Assembly (NCBI GenBank): GCA_027924585.1
Contig: BSBM01000870.1
Location: forward strand, 4,711,001 to 4,775,000
Length of the DNA stretch: 64,000 nucleotides
Reading direction: 5' to 3'
From: Larix kaempferi
Lineage: Eukaryota; Streptophyta; Pinopsida; Pinales; Pinaceae
Position numbers and translations under genes: made by a program. Shown piece by piece: positions 21,001-34,889 of this stretch (its first letter is position 1; every line of letters starts with the position of its first letter). The notes beneath the pieces were generated by a model that was not told the origin of the DNA, searched no databases, and worked only from the letters and a program-made list of their open reading frames with translations.

Positions 21001-23337
21001 TTTTGGGATAGTTTATTAGGCTCTTGAGAAGCCATGTACCGAATAGTAATATTAGAATTTTGAATTTGCACTATAAGGAAAACACCATGTATTGGAGGCT
21101 TTCTAGAGGTTTTTAGTGTTATAATATTGGGCAAAATAAAAATTAAAGAACTCCGCCATTCACAGCGGAGGTTTTAGTGGTGGTTTTAATGGATGTTTTC
21201 TATAACTTACAAATTTTAGGTGGGCGGAGGTTTTTTTATTCGGTGCTTCTATACATAATACACACTAGTGCATTCGAAACAAAATAGCTACAATATCCGT
21301 GACTACGTGTTAATCTTATTAATCTCCAATGATGAGCATCTTAGGATCCATTTGTCACAGTTTTGTGGGGCTAATCGTACGGATTTCTCATGTAATTCAT
21401 AGCCCAAATATCTCCCCCACTTAGTTTAAGACTTGCTTCACCTCTTTGCTTGGTATACAATATATTCTTTATTTATATCTTTTAGAACTTTTTGTCTCCT
21501 TATTTGAAGCCAAGTCTAGTATAAAAGAAATATACAATAACTCTTTATGTGGGTTTGAATGAATACTTATTGAAGGGTAAGAAAGGATGGCTCAAGTAGT
21601 GGAGAAGATGGACGAGTGTGTAAATACACACATAATGTACAAACGAAATTGGACACTTGTAAGGGAAATTGATCAATTACAATCCAAAAAAAATATCGCT
21701 AGAAGTGACAATGGAAGCAACAAATGAAAAAATCACTATGTAGGCATAAACAAGCAAATATCTATACGCTAAAGTGAAAAATATACAATTTAACTAATTC
21801 CCTTGCTTCTTTAAAACTCCTTCTCCCACTACATTAATTGGTTCAATTGATAACTGTCAATAAGCTACAAAAGAAGAAGATATAATGGAGTATAGTTCTT
21901 TCATGAAAAAATACAATTGACACCTCCTATGTATCCTCTTGTGTAGATTGCATGAAGAAATCCCATTAGGGGCATGGAACCTGCACTACCTTCCTTTACT
22001 ACTTATGTTTTATAGAACTTTGTTAATTTTGGGATAGTTTATTAGGCTCTTGAGAAGCCATGTAGTGAATAATAATAGTAGAATTTTGAATTTTCACTAT
22101 AAGGAAAACACCATGTATTGGAGGCTTTCTAGAGGTTTTTAGTGTTATAATATTGGGAAAAATAAAAATTAAAGAACTCCGCCATTCACAACGGAGGTTT
22201 TAGTGGTGGTTTTAATGGATTTTTTCTATAACTTACAAATTTTAGGTGGGCGGAGGTATTTTTATTCGGTGCTTCTATACATAATACACACTAGTGCATT
22301 CGAAACAAAATAGCTACAATATCTGTGACTACGTGTTAATCTTATTAATCCCCAATGATGAGCATCTTAGGATCCATTTGTCACAATTTTGTGGGGCTAT
22401 TCGTATGGATTTCTCATGTAATTCATAGCCCAAATATCTTCCCCACTTAGTTTAAGACTTGCTTCACCTCTTTGCTTGGTATACAATATATTCTTTATTT
22501 ATATCTTTTAGAACTTTTTGTCTCCTTATTTGAAGCTAAGTCTAGTATAAAAGAAATATACAATAACTCTTTATGTGGGTTTGAATGAATACTTATTGAA
22601 GGGTAAGAAAGTATGGCTCAAGTAGTGGAGAAGATGGATGAGTGGGTAAATACACACATTATGTACAAACGAAATTGGACACTTGTAAGGGAAATTGATC
22701 AATTACAATACAAAAAAAATCTCGTTAGAAGTTGAAATGGAAGCAACAAACGAAAAAATCACTATGTAGGCATAAACAATCAAATATCTATACGCTAAAG
22801 TGAAAAATATACAGTTTAACTAATTCCCTTGCTTCTTCAAAACTCCTTCTCCCACTACGTTAATTGGTTCAATTGATAACTGTCAACAAGCTACAAAAGA
22901 AGAAGATATAATGGAGTAGATTTCTATCATGACAACTACAATTGACACCTCCTACATATCCTCTTTTTTAGGTTGCATGAAGAAATCCCATTAGGAGCAT
23001 GGAACCTGCATTACCTACCTTTATTACTTATGTTTTATAGAAATTTGTTAATTTTGGGACAGTTTATTAAGCTCTTCAGAAGCCATGTAATGAATAGTAA
23101 TAGTAGAACTTTAAATTTGCACTACAAGGAAAACACCATGTAGTGGAGGCTTTCTAGAGGTTTTTAGTGTTATAATATTGGGAAAAATAAAAATTTAAAC
23201 CTTCGCCATTCATAGTGGAGGTTTTAATGGATGTTTTCAATAACTTACAAATTTTAGGCGGGCGGAGGTTTTCTTCTTCGGTGCTTCTATACATAATACA
23301 CACTAGTTTGTTCAAAACAAAATAGCTACAATATCTT
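18040..23337 (+). repeat. Higher-order repeat copy 1 (a-b-c-d-e)
   Basis: Monomers a 18040, b 19065, c 20312, d 21300, e 22326. Diagnostics: a has GTAATTGATAGCCC and ATTGCTTTGCC; b has ACATGTTCATCTTTTTAATC and CTCCCCAAATTAG; c has CACGGTTGGGTGGGG; d has GTGTTAATC with TTAATCTCC and GATGAGC; e has TTAATCCCC and GTGGGTAAATACAC. Length 5298 bp. Confidence 0.9.
19883..19902 (-). mobile_element. CACTA-like terminus in opposite orientation (b monomer, copy 1)
   Basis: TTTGTGTTTTCCTTGTAGTG is the reverse complement of a CACTACAAGGAAAACACAAA end. It lies in the b-specific extra segment and faces the forward ends at other sites (17812, 20081). The same site is at 25182-25200. The third b monomer has lost it. 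Confidence 0.6.
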
Positions 23338-26300
23338 TGACTATGTGTTCATCTTATTAATCTCCAATGATGGCCATCTTAGGATTCATTTGTCACGGTT
23401 TTGTGGGGCTATTCGTATGGATTTCTCATGTAATTGATAGCCCAAATATCTCCCCCACTTAGTTTAAAAATTGCTTTGCCTCTTTGCTTGGTATACAATA
23501 TATTCTTTATTTATATCTTTTAGAACTTTGTGTCTCCTTATTTGAACCCCTGTCTAGTATAAAATAAATATACAATAACTCTTTATATAGGTTTGAATGA
23601 TTACTTGTTGAAGGATAAGAAAGGATGGCTCAAGTAGTGGAGAAGATGGAAGAGTGGCAGAAGACTCACATAATGTACAAAGGAAATTGGAAACTTAGAA
23701 GGGGAATTGATCAATTACAATCCAAAAACAATCTCATTAGAAGAGAGCATGGAAGCAACAAATGAAAAAATCACTCTATAGCCATAAACAATCAAATATC
23801 TACACCCTAAAGAGAAAAATATACAATTGGAATAATTCCCTCACTTCTTCAAAACTTCTTCTCCCAATACATTAATTGGTTCAATTGATAATTGTTAGCA
23901 AGCTACAAAAGAAGAAGATATAATGGAGTAGAGTTCTTCCATGACAACTACAATTGACACCTCCTTTGTATCCTCTTTTGTAGGTTGCATGAAGAAATCC
24001 CATTAGGAGCATGGAACTTGCAGTAACTACCCTTATTAATTATGTTTTATAGAACTTTTTTAAGTTTGGGATAGTTCATTAGGCTATTCAGAATCCATGC
24101 AGTGAATAGTAATAGTATAATTTTGAATTTGCACTACAAGGAGAACACCATGTAGTGGGGGATTTCTAGAGGTTTTTAGTGTTATAATATTGGGCAAAAT
24201 AAAAATTAAAAAATTCTGCCATTCACAGTGGAGGTTTTAGTGGTGGTTTTAATGGATGTTTTCTATAACTTACAAATTTTGGGTGGGTCGAGGTTTCTTT
24301 CTTTGGTGTTTCTATACATAATAAACACTAGTGCGTTCAAAACAAAATAACTACAATATCTGTGACTACATGTTCATCTTTTTAATCTCTAGTGATGGCC
24401 ATCTTAAGATTCATTTGTCATGGTTTTGTGGGGCTATTTGTATGGATTTATCATGTAATTCATAGCCCAAATATCTCCCCAACTTAGTTTAAGACTTGCT
24501 TCACCTCTTTGCTTGGTATACAATATATTCTTTATTTATATCTTTTAGAACTTTTTGTCTCCTTATTTGAAGCCACGTGTAGTATATAAGAAATATACAA
24601 TAACTCTTTATGTAGGTTTGATGATTACTTGTTGAAGTGTAAGAAAGTTTGGCTCAAGTAGTGGAGAAGATGGAGGAGTGGCAGATGACATGCATAATGT
24701 ACAATGGAAATTGGACACTTGTAAGGGAAATTGATCAATTACAATCCAAAAACAATCTCGTTAGAAGTGAGCATGGAAGCAACAAATGAAAAAATCACTA
24801 TGTAGGCATAAACAATCAAATATCTACACTCTAAAGTGAAAAATATACAATTCGAATAATTCCCTTGCTTCTTTAGAACTCCTTCTCCCACTACATTAAT
24901 TAGTTCAATTGATAATTGTCAACAAGCTACAAAAGAAGAAGATATAATGGAGTAGAGTTCTTTCATGAAAACTACAATTGACACCTCCTATGTATCCTCT
25001 TGTGTAGGTTGCATGAAGAAATCTCATTAAGAGCACGGAACCTGCACTACCTTCCTTTACTACTTATGTTTTATAGAACTTTGTTTATCTTGGGATAGTT
25101 TATTAGGCTCTTCAGAAGCCATGTAGTGAATAGTAATAGTAGAATTTTGAATTACCTGAAGTGAATAGTAATAGTAATACATTGTGTTTTCCTTGTAGTG
25201 AATAGTAATAGTAATAGTAGAATTTTGTAGGTTGCATGAAGAAATCCCATTAGGAGCATGGAACCTGCACTACCTACCCTTATTACTTATGTTTTATAGA
25301 ACTTTGTTAATTTTGGGATAGCTTATTAGGCTCTTCAAAAGCCATGTAGTGAATAGTAATAATAGGATTTTGAATTTGCACTACAAGGAAAACACCATGT
25401 AGTGGAGGATTTTTAGAGGTTTTTAGTGTTATAATATTGGGAAAAATAGAAAGTAAAAAACTCTGCCATTCACAGTGGTGGTTTTAGTGGTGGATTTAAT
25501 GGATGTTTTCTATAACTTACAAATTTTGGGTGGGCGGAGGTTTTTTTCTTCGGTGCTTCTATACATAATACACACTTGTGCGTTCAAAACAAAATATCTA
25601 CAATATCTATGACTACGTGTTCATCTTATTAATCTCCAATGATGGCCATCTTAGGATTCATTTGTCACGGTTGCGTGGGGCTATTAATACGGATTTCTCA
25701 TGTAATTCATAGCCCAAATATCTCCCCCACTTAGTTTAAGACTTGCTTCACCTCTTTGTTTGGTATACAATATACTCTTTATTTATATCTTTTAGAACTT
25801 TGTGTCTCCTTATTTGAAGCCATGTGTAGTATATAATAAATATACAATAACTCTTTATGTCGGTTTGAATGATTACTTGTTGAAGGGAAAGAAAGTTTGG
25901 CTCAAGTAGTGGAGAAGATGGAGGAGTGGCAGATGACACGCATAATGTACAATGGAAATTGGATACTTGTAAGGGAAATCGATCAATTACAATCCAAAAA
26001 AATTCTCGTTAGAAGTGAGCATGGAAGCAACAAATGAAAAAATAACTATGTAGGCATAAACAATCAAATATCTACACTCTAAAGTGAAAAATATACAATT
26101 GCAGGAATTCCCTTGCTTCTTTAAAACTCCTTCTCCCACTACATTAATTGGTTCAATTGATAACTGTCAACAAGCTACAAAAGAACAAGATATAATGGAG
26201 TAGAGTTCTTTCATGAAAAAATACAATTGACACCTCCTACGTATCCTCTTATGTAGGTTTCATGAAGAAATCCCATTAGGAGCATGGAACCTGCACTACC

Positions 26301-28673
26301 TTCCTTTACTACTTATGTTTTATAGAACTTTGTTAATTTTGCGATAGTTTATTAGGCTCTTGATAAGCCATGTAGTGAATAGTAATAGTAGAATTTTGAA
26401 TATGCACTATAAGGAAAACACCATGTATTGGAGGCTTTCTAGAGGTTTTTAGTGTTATAATATTGGGCAAAATAAAAATTAAAGAACTCCGCCATTCACA
26501 GCGGAGGTTTTAGTGGTGGTTTTAATGGATTTTTTCTATAACTTACAAATTTTAGGTGGGCGGAGGTTTTTTTATTCGGTGCTTCTATACATAATACACA
26601 CTAGTGCATTCGAAACAAAATAGCTACAATATCTGTGACTACGTGTTAATCTTATTAATCTCCAATGATGAGCATCTTAGGATCCATTTGTCACAGTTTT
26701 GTGGGGCTATTCGTACAGATTTCTCATGTAATTCATAGCCCAAATATCTCCCCCACTTATTTTAAGACTTGCTTCACCTCTTTGCTTGGTATACAATATA
26801 TTCTTTATTTATATCTTTTAGAACTTTTTGTCTCCTTATTTGAAGCCAAGTCTAGTATAAAAGAAATATACAATAACTCTTTATGTGGGTTTGAATGAAT
26901 ACTTATTGAAGGGTAAGAAAGGATGGCTCAAGTAGTGGATAAGATGGATGAGTGTGTAAATACACACATAATGTACAAACGAATTTGGACACTTGTAAGG
27001 GAAATTGATCAATTACAATCCAAAAAAAATCTCGTTAGAAGTGACAATGGAAGCAACAAATGAAAAAATAACTATGTAGGCATAAACAAGCAAATATCTA
27101 TGTGATAAAGTGAAAAATATACAATTTAACTAATTCCCTTGCTTCTTTAAAACTCCTTCTCCTACTACATTAATTGGTTCAATTGATAACTGTCAACAAG
27201 CTACAAAAGAAGAAGATATAATGGAGTAGAGTTCTTTCATGAAAAAATACAATTGACACCTCCTACATATCCTCTTGTGTAGGTTGCATGAAGAAATCCC
27301 ATTAGGGGCATGGAACCTGCACTACCTTCCTTTACTACTTATGTTTTATAGAACTTTGTTAATTTTGGGATAGTTTATTAGGCTCTTAAGAAGCCATGTA
27401 GTGAATAGTAATAGTAGAATTTTGAATTTTCACTATAAGGAAAACACCATGTATTGGAGGCTTTCTAGAGGTTTTTAGTGTTATAATATTGGGCAAAATA
27501 AAAATTAAAGAACTCTGCCATTCACAACGGAGGTTTTAGCGGTGGTTTTAATGGATGTTTTCTATAACTTACAAATTTTAGGTGGGAGGAGGTACTTTTA
27601 TTCGGTGCGTCTATACATAATACACACTAGTTCATTCGAAACAAAATAGCTACAATATCTGTGACTACGTGTTAATCTTATTAATCCCCAATGATGAGCA
27701 TCTTAGGATCCATTTGTCACAGTTTTGTGGGGCTATTCGTATGGATTTCTCATGTAATTCATAGCCCAAATATCTCCCCCACTTAGTTTAAGACTTGCTT
27801 CACCTCTTTGCTTGGTATACAATATATTCTTTATTTATATCTTTTAGAACTTTTTGTCTCCTTATTTGAAGCTAAGTCTAGTATAAAAGAAATATACAAT
27901 AACTCTTTATGTGGGTTTGAATGAATACTTATTGAAGGGTAAGAAAGTATGGCTCAAGTAGTGGAGAAGATGGACGAGTGGGTAAATACACACATAATGT
28001 ACAAACGAAATTGGACACTTGTAAGGGAAATTGATCAATTACAATCCAAAAAAAATCTCGTTAGAAGTGACAATGGAAGCAACAAATGAAAAAATCACTA
28101 TGCAGGCATAAACAAGCAAATATCTATACGCTAAAGTGAAAAATATACAATTTAACTAATTCCCTTGCTTCTTCAAAACTCCTTCTCCCACTACATTAAT
28201 TGGTTCAATTGATAACTGTCAACAAGCTACAAAAGAAGAAGATATAATGGAGTAGATTTCTATCATGACAACTACAATTGACACCTCCTACGTATCCTCT
28301 TTTTTAGGTTGCATGAAGAAATCCCATTAGGAGCATGGAACCTGCATTACCTACCTTTATTACTTATGTTTTATAGAAATTTGTTAATTTTGGGACAGTT
28401 TATTAGGCTCTTCAGAAGCCATGTAATGAATAGTAATAGTACAACTTTCAATTTGCACTACAAGGAAAAGATCATGTAGTGGAGGCTTTCTAGAGGTTTT
28501 TAGTGTTATAATATTGGGAAAAATAAAAATTTAAACCTTCGCCATTCATAGTGGAGGTCTTAATGGATGTTTTCAATAACTTACAAATTTTAGGTGGGCG
28601 GAGGTTTTCTTCTTTGGTGCTTCTATACATAATACACACTAGTGTGTTCAAAACAAAATACCTACAATATCTT
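23338..28673 (+). repeat. Higher-order repeat copy 2 (a-b-c-d-e)
   Basis: Monomers a 23338, b 24363, c 25610, d 26636, e 27662, with the same diagnostic variants as copy 1. Length 5336 bp; it is 38 bp longer because copy 1's c monomer lacks the TTGCTTGGTATACAATATA segment. Confidence 0.9.
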
Positions 28674-31600
28674 TAACTATGTGTTCATCTTATTAATCTC
28701 CAATGATGGCCATCTTAAGATTCATTTGTCACGGTTTTGTGGGTCTATTCGTATGGGTTTCTCATGTAATTGATTGCCCAAATATCTCCCCCACTTAGTT
28801 TAAAAATTGCTTTGCCTCTTTGCTTGGTATACAATATATTCTTTATTTATATCTTTTAGAACTTTGTGTCTCCTTATTTGAACCCCTGTCTAGTATAAAA
28901 GAAATATACAATAACTCTTTATATAGGTTTGAATGATTACTTGTTGAAGGATAAGAAAGGATGGCTCAAGTAGTGGAGAAGATGGAAGAGTGGTAGAAGA
29001 CACACATAATGTACAAAGAAAATTGGACACTTAGAAGGGGAATTGATCAATTATAATCCAAAAACAATCTCATTAGAAGAGAGCATGGAAGCAACAAATG
29101 AAAAAAACACTCTATAGCCATAAACAATCAAATATCTACACCCTAAAGAGAAAAATATACAATTGGAATAATTCCCTCACTTCTTCAAAACTCCTTCTCC
29201 CAATACATTAATTGGTTCAATTGATAATTGTCAGCAAGCTACAAAAGAAGAAGATATAATGGAGTAGAGTTCTTTCATGACAACTACAATTGACACCTCC
29301 TTCGTATCCTCTTTTGTAGGTTGCATGAAGAAATCCCATTAGGAGCATGGAACTTGCAGTACCTACCCTTATTAATTATGTTTTATAGAACTTTGTTAAT
29401 TTTGGGACAGTTCATTAGGCTTTTCAGAATCCATGCAGTGAATAGTAATAGTATAATTTTGAATTTGCACTACAAGGAGAACACCATGTAGTGGGGGCTT
29501 TCTAGAGGTTTTTAGTGTTATAATATTGGGCAAAATAAAAATTAAAAATTTCTGCCATTCACAGTGGAGGTTTTAGTGGTGGTTTTAATGGATGTTTTCT
29601 ATTACTTACAAATTTTGGGTGGTTCGAGGTTTCTTTCTTTGGTGTTTCTATACATAATAAACACTAGTGCGTTCAAAACAAAATAACTACAATGTCTGTG
29701 ACTACATGTTCATCTTTTTAATCTCTAGTGATGGCCATCTTAAGATTCATTTGTCATGGTTTTGTGGGGCTATTTGTATGGATTTATCATGTAATTCATA
29801 GCCCAAATATCTCCCCAACTTAGTTTAAGACTTGCTTCACCTCTTTGCTTGGTATACAATATATTCTTTATTTATATCTTTTATATCTTTTTGTCTGCTT
29901 ATTTGAAGCCATGTGTAGTATATAAGAAATATACAATAACTCTTTATGTAGGTTTCATGATTACTTGTCGAAGTGTAAGAAAGTTTGGCTCAAGTAATGG
30001 AGAAGATGGAGGAGTGGCAGATGACATGCATAATGTACAATGGAAATTGGACACTTGTAAGGGAAATTGATCAATTACAATCCAAAAACAATCTCGTTAG
30101 AAGTGAGCATGGAAGCAACAAATGAAAAAATCACTATGTAGGCATAAACAATCAAATATCTACACTCTAAAGTGAAAAATATACAACTCGAATAATTCCC
30201 TTGCTTCTTTAGAACTCCTTCTCCCACTACATTAATTGGTTCAATTGATAATTGTCAACAAGCTACAAAAGAAGAAGATATAATGGAGTAGAGTTCTTTC
30301 ATGAAAACTACAATTGACACCTCCTATGTATCCTCTTGTGTAGGTTGCATGAAGAAATCTCATTAAGAGCACGGAACCTGCACTACCTTCCTTTACTACT
30401 TATGTTTTATAGAACTTTGTTTATCTTGGGATAGTTTATTAGGCCCTTCAGAAGCCATGTAGTGAATAGTAATAGTAGAATTTTGTAGGTTGTATGAAGA
30501 AATCCCATTAGGAGCATGGAACCTACACTACCTACCCTTATTACTTATGTTTTATAGAAATTTGTTAATTTTGGGATAGCTTATTAGGCTCTTCAAAAGC
30601 CATGTAGTGAATAGTAATAACAGGATTTTGAATTTGCACTACAAGGAAAAAACCATGTAGTGGAGGAATTCTAGAGGTTTTTAGTGTTATAATATTGGGA
30701 AAAATAGAAATTAAAAAACTCTGCCATTCACAGTGGTGGTTTTAGTGGTGGATTTAATGGATGTTTTCTATAACTTACAGATTTTGGGTGGGTGGAGGTT
30801 TTTTTCTTCGGTGCTTCTATACATAATACACACTTGTGCGTTCAAAACAAAATATCTACAATATATATGACTACGTGTTCATCTTATTAATCTCCAATGA
30901 TGGCCATCTTAGGATTCATTTGTCACGGTTGCGTGGGGCTATTCATACGGATTTCTCATGTAATCATAGCCCAAATATCTCCCCCACTTAGTTTAAGACT
31001 AGCTTCACCTCTTTGTTTGGTATACAATATACTCTTTATTTATATCTTTTAGAACTTTGTGTCTCCTTATTTGAAGCCATCTGTAGTATATAATAAATAT
31101 CCAATAACTCTTTATGTCGGTTTGAATGATTACTTGTTGAAGGGAAATAAAGTTTGGCTCAAGTAGTGGAGAAGATGGAGGAGTGGCAGATGACACGCAT
31201 AATGTACAATGGAAATTGGACACTTGTAAGGGAAATCGATCAATTACAATCCAAAAAAATTCTCGTTAGAAGTGAGCATGGAAGCAACAAATGAAAAAAT
31301 CACTATGTAGGCATAAACAATCAAATATCTACACTCTAAAGTGAAAAATATACAATTGGAATAATTCCCTTGCTTCTTTAAAACTCCTTCTCCGACTACA
31401 TTAATTGGTTCAATTGATAACTGTCAACGAGCTACAAAAGAACAAGATATAATGGAGTAGAGTTCTTTCATGAAAAAATACAATTGACACCTCCTACGTA
31501 TCCTCTTGTGTAGGTTTCATGAAGAAATCCCATTAGGAGCATGGAACCTGCACTACCTTCCTTTACTACTTATGTTTTATAGAACTTTGTTAATTTTGGG

Positions 31601-32878
31601 ATAGTTTATTAGGCTCTTGAGAAGCCATGTAGTGAATAGTAATAGTAGAATTTTGAATTTGCACTATAAGGAAAACACCATGTATTGGAGGCTTTCTAGA
31701 GGTTTTTAGTGTTATAATATTGGGAAAAATAAAAATTAAAGAACTCCGCCATTCACAGCGGAGGATTTAGTGGTGGTTTTAATAGATGTTTTCTATAACT
31801 TACAAATTTTAGGTGGGCAGAGGTTTTTTTATTCGGTGCTTCTATACAAAATACACACTAGTGCATTCGAAACAAAATAGCTACAATATCTGTGACTACG
31901 TGTTAATCTTATTAATCCCCAATGATGAGCATCTTAGGATCCATTTGTCACAGTTTTGTGGGGCTATTCGTATGGATTTCTCATGTAATTCATAGCCCAA
32001 ATATCTCCCCCACTTAGTTTAAGACTTGCTTCACCTCTTTTGCTTGGTATACAATATATTCTTTATTTATATCTTTTAAAACTTTTTGTCTCCTTATTGA
32101 AGCTAAGTCTAGTCTAAAAGAAATATACAATAACTCTTTATGTGGGTTTGAATGAATACTTATTGAAGGGTAAGAAAGTATGGCTCAAGTAGTGGAGAAG
32201 ATGGACAAGTGGGTAAATACACACATAATGTACAAACGAAATTGGACACTTGTAAGGGAAATTGATCAATTACAATCCAAAAAAAATCTCGTTAGAAGTG
32301 ACAATGGAAGCAACAAATGAAAAAATCACTATGTAGGCATAAACAAGCAAATATCTATACGCTAAAGTGAAAAATATACAATTTAACTAATTCCCTTGCT
32401 TCTTCAAAACTCCTTCTACCACTACATTAATTGGTTCAATTGATAACTGTCAACAAGCTACAAAAGAAGAAGATATAATGGAGTAGATTTCTATCATGAC
32501 AACTACAATTGACACCTCCTACGTATCCTCTTTTTTAGGTTGCATGAAGAAATCCCATTAGGAGCATGGAACCTGCATTACCTACCTTTACTACTTATGT
32601 TTTATAGAACTTTGTTAATTTTGGTACAGTTTATTAGGCTCTTCAGAAGCCATATAGTGAATAGTAATAGTAGAATTTTTAATTTGCACTACAAGGAAAA
32701 CACCATATAGTGGAGGCTTTCTAGAGGTTTTTAGTGTTATAATATTGGGAAAAATAAAAATTAAAAAACTCCGCCATTCACAGCAAAGGTTTTAATGCTT
32801 ACAAATTTTGGATGAGCAAAGGTTTTTTCTATTGGTGCTTCTATACATAATAAACACTAGTGCATTCAAAACAAAATT
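28674..32878 (+). repeat. Higher-order repeat copy 3 (a-b-c-e, d missing)
   Basis: Monomers a 28674, b 29699 (1169 bp, lacking about 78 bp of the b-specific insert), c 30868, then one at 31893 that carries e marks (TTAATCCCC, GAAGCTAAGTCT, GTGGGTAAATACAC). The d monomer has been lost. The last monomer is shortened near 32800 and the array stops at 32878. Confidence 0.85.
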
Positions 32879-34889
32879 GCATTGGTGTGGAAAAAAACAT
32901 TAACACATCGATGCTTATATATTAATTGTGCACTAGTTCCAAATTTATTGTTCTATAACTCAGATAGCTCACTGGTTTGATATTTTTGTTTATTTTCATT
33001 CCAGTGCCAGTAACATTTTCTACGCATGGGTGTTTTTTATTTAAAATACAAATGCACGTGTGCCAATATTAACATGTGCACCGAGGGATGCAAAATTTTG
33101 AATTTTTTGGGGTGAGATATCGATGCTTATATATATAAAAACACAACAGTGCATGTATTATATTTAATGAACCAATTCATGTATCATGTAGAGAGAACTG
33201 GTGCGCATATGTGTTAAGCCCCCTGGTGCCAATATTACCATGTGAATCGAAGGGACATTAAATTTTAAACAATTTTTTGGTGAAATGATGGTGGGTATAT
33301 TATTTAAAGCATTCGTGATGTTGTTATAAATAAATCACCGATGCATATACTTGTCACACGCAACGTTATATTTTTAAATGATAAATATAATCATATGAGT
33401 TTTAATTTAAAGTAACCTTTCATTTAAAAAATTATCACATTGGTGTGGTAATATACATAATAGGCACCAATGTGTATTCTGTATAAAACACACTGTACAA
33501 AACACACTTGCTTATATTTTTGTGGCACACACTAAATGATTTCAAAAGAATACAATGCACCGATATGCATATATTTTCATTAATTGTTCTTTAAACAAAA
33601 TTTCAATTAATCATTTCAAAATCAAATATTTTTATAATAATATTGATTTCCAAATATTTGAATTGTTGCATTTTGATATAATGATTGCATCAATGCATTA
33701 CACCTATGTTATTTGTAATAATGTAAATTATTTGTATATTATTTAATCAACAATGCAACATTTTACAACATTATAAAATGCAATAAAATAAAAAACCCAT
33801 TTTACTATATATGAATAAGAAACTCATCATCATACAAAATGGGCAATGTAAAGGTCCACAATAATAAAAACACAACCAATATCTAATTGTTACATTTATT
33901 AGTAACCTATTGACATACAATAAGGACAGTATGTCCAATATGTGGAACAAAATAACAATACATAATTGTTAAACTTATTGGTAACATGTCCTCATCTATG
34001 ACAATATGTCAAGTACATTAAACAAAATCCTTGATTTTCATAGACTAATGTTCCAAAACATACAATTTTATTGATTATGATTCATTACTTTAACTGTTAT
34101 CATCGCTCAAGTAGCACGCATTCCTCATTTCTTCATCACTGGTAGGAAATATTGTACTTAAGTTATTTAACCTAATATTTTGTTTCAATTGACTTGTTTT
34201 TTATGTTCCTCCTCTTCATGCCCCATCTACAAACATGAAAACAAAGTATAATAAGTATATCTACACTTATATAGTAGAATATACATGATTGCGTAAATTA
34301 AAAAACATACCACAACAATGAGTGTTTCATAAATAATACACATTCTTTCAAAGCCATGTTTCATGCCTTTTCTCAAAATGTCTTCCATTAGCTCCACTCC
34401 ATACTTTTTTTCTTGCATGGTAAATACACCATTATAAAGCATATATATAATTAATATAAAGGTTTTTTGTTGTTTCCTTAACTATGAAATGAGGGAAGTT
34501 AAGGGTACCCGCATGAAGCTAGTACCCAAAAAGGTCGCAATGGAAGCGAGCGAGTGGAAAAAAAAAAGGGCAGGCACATGCATTCAAACACACGTATGCA
34601 CCCCTGCTTTGGAAATGTCGATCATTAACGTTGGTGAGTTGACGTGGAAAAAATTGGCGTGCACGCATTATTAACGCATATTCAAACATATGCGCACACA
34701 CGTCATTAATGCATGCGTGTGCATGTGTTTTTTATAAAAGAAAACAGGTTGCGGGTTTGTTATCACAATAACAAACCCACGAGCGTGGAGTGGTGAAATA
34801 GAGACCCTACGAACGCGTGTTGGAGAACCCAACAACCTCCTACTCAGCATCAATCTGAACCTCCACTCGACTGCCTCTATTGTCTCTAG
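32879..34889. other. AT-rich unique DNA after the array
   Basis: No recognised gene or transposon end. Recurrent CACCGATGCATAT or ATCGATGCTTATAT words occur at 32900-33560. The last 400 bp (34490-34889) are less AT-rich, contain runs such as ACGCATTATTAACGCATATT, and lead into the probable first exon of the gene fragment that follows. Confidence 0.5.
34753..34778. repeat. Perfect 11-bp inverted repeat
   Basis: GGGTTTGTTAT, spacer CACA, ATAACAAACCC. The arms pair without mismatch. It lies about 110 bp upstream of a possible exon end, so it could be a promoter element or an RNA hairpin. Confidence 0.7.

Larger units (their letters stand above)
16974..32878 (+). repeat. Satellite array of ~1.02-kb monomers with higher-order structure
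   Basis: Fifteen head-to-tail monomers start at TGACTACGTGTTCATC-like sites: 16974, 18040, 19065, 20312, 21300, 22326, 23338, 24363, 25610, 26636, 27662, 28674, 29699, 30868 and 31893. Most are 1012-1026 bp. Two are 1247 bp and one 1169 bp because of an extra insert; the first is 1066 bp because of a 41-bp internal duplication near 17261-17338. Every monomer has TTGCTTGGTATACAATATA or a close variant (20312 has a deletion there), a CACTACAAGGAAAACACC-like site and a small hairpin. Monomers five places apart resemble each other more than neighbours do. There is no coding capacity. Confidence 0.95.

Noticed and set aside
16974-32878. rDNA intergenic spacer or CRISPR-like array as explanation of the tandem repeats
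   Set aside because: No rRNA sequence nearby, monomers are about 1 kb without spacer-repeat alternation, and the genome is a plant's.
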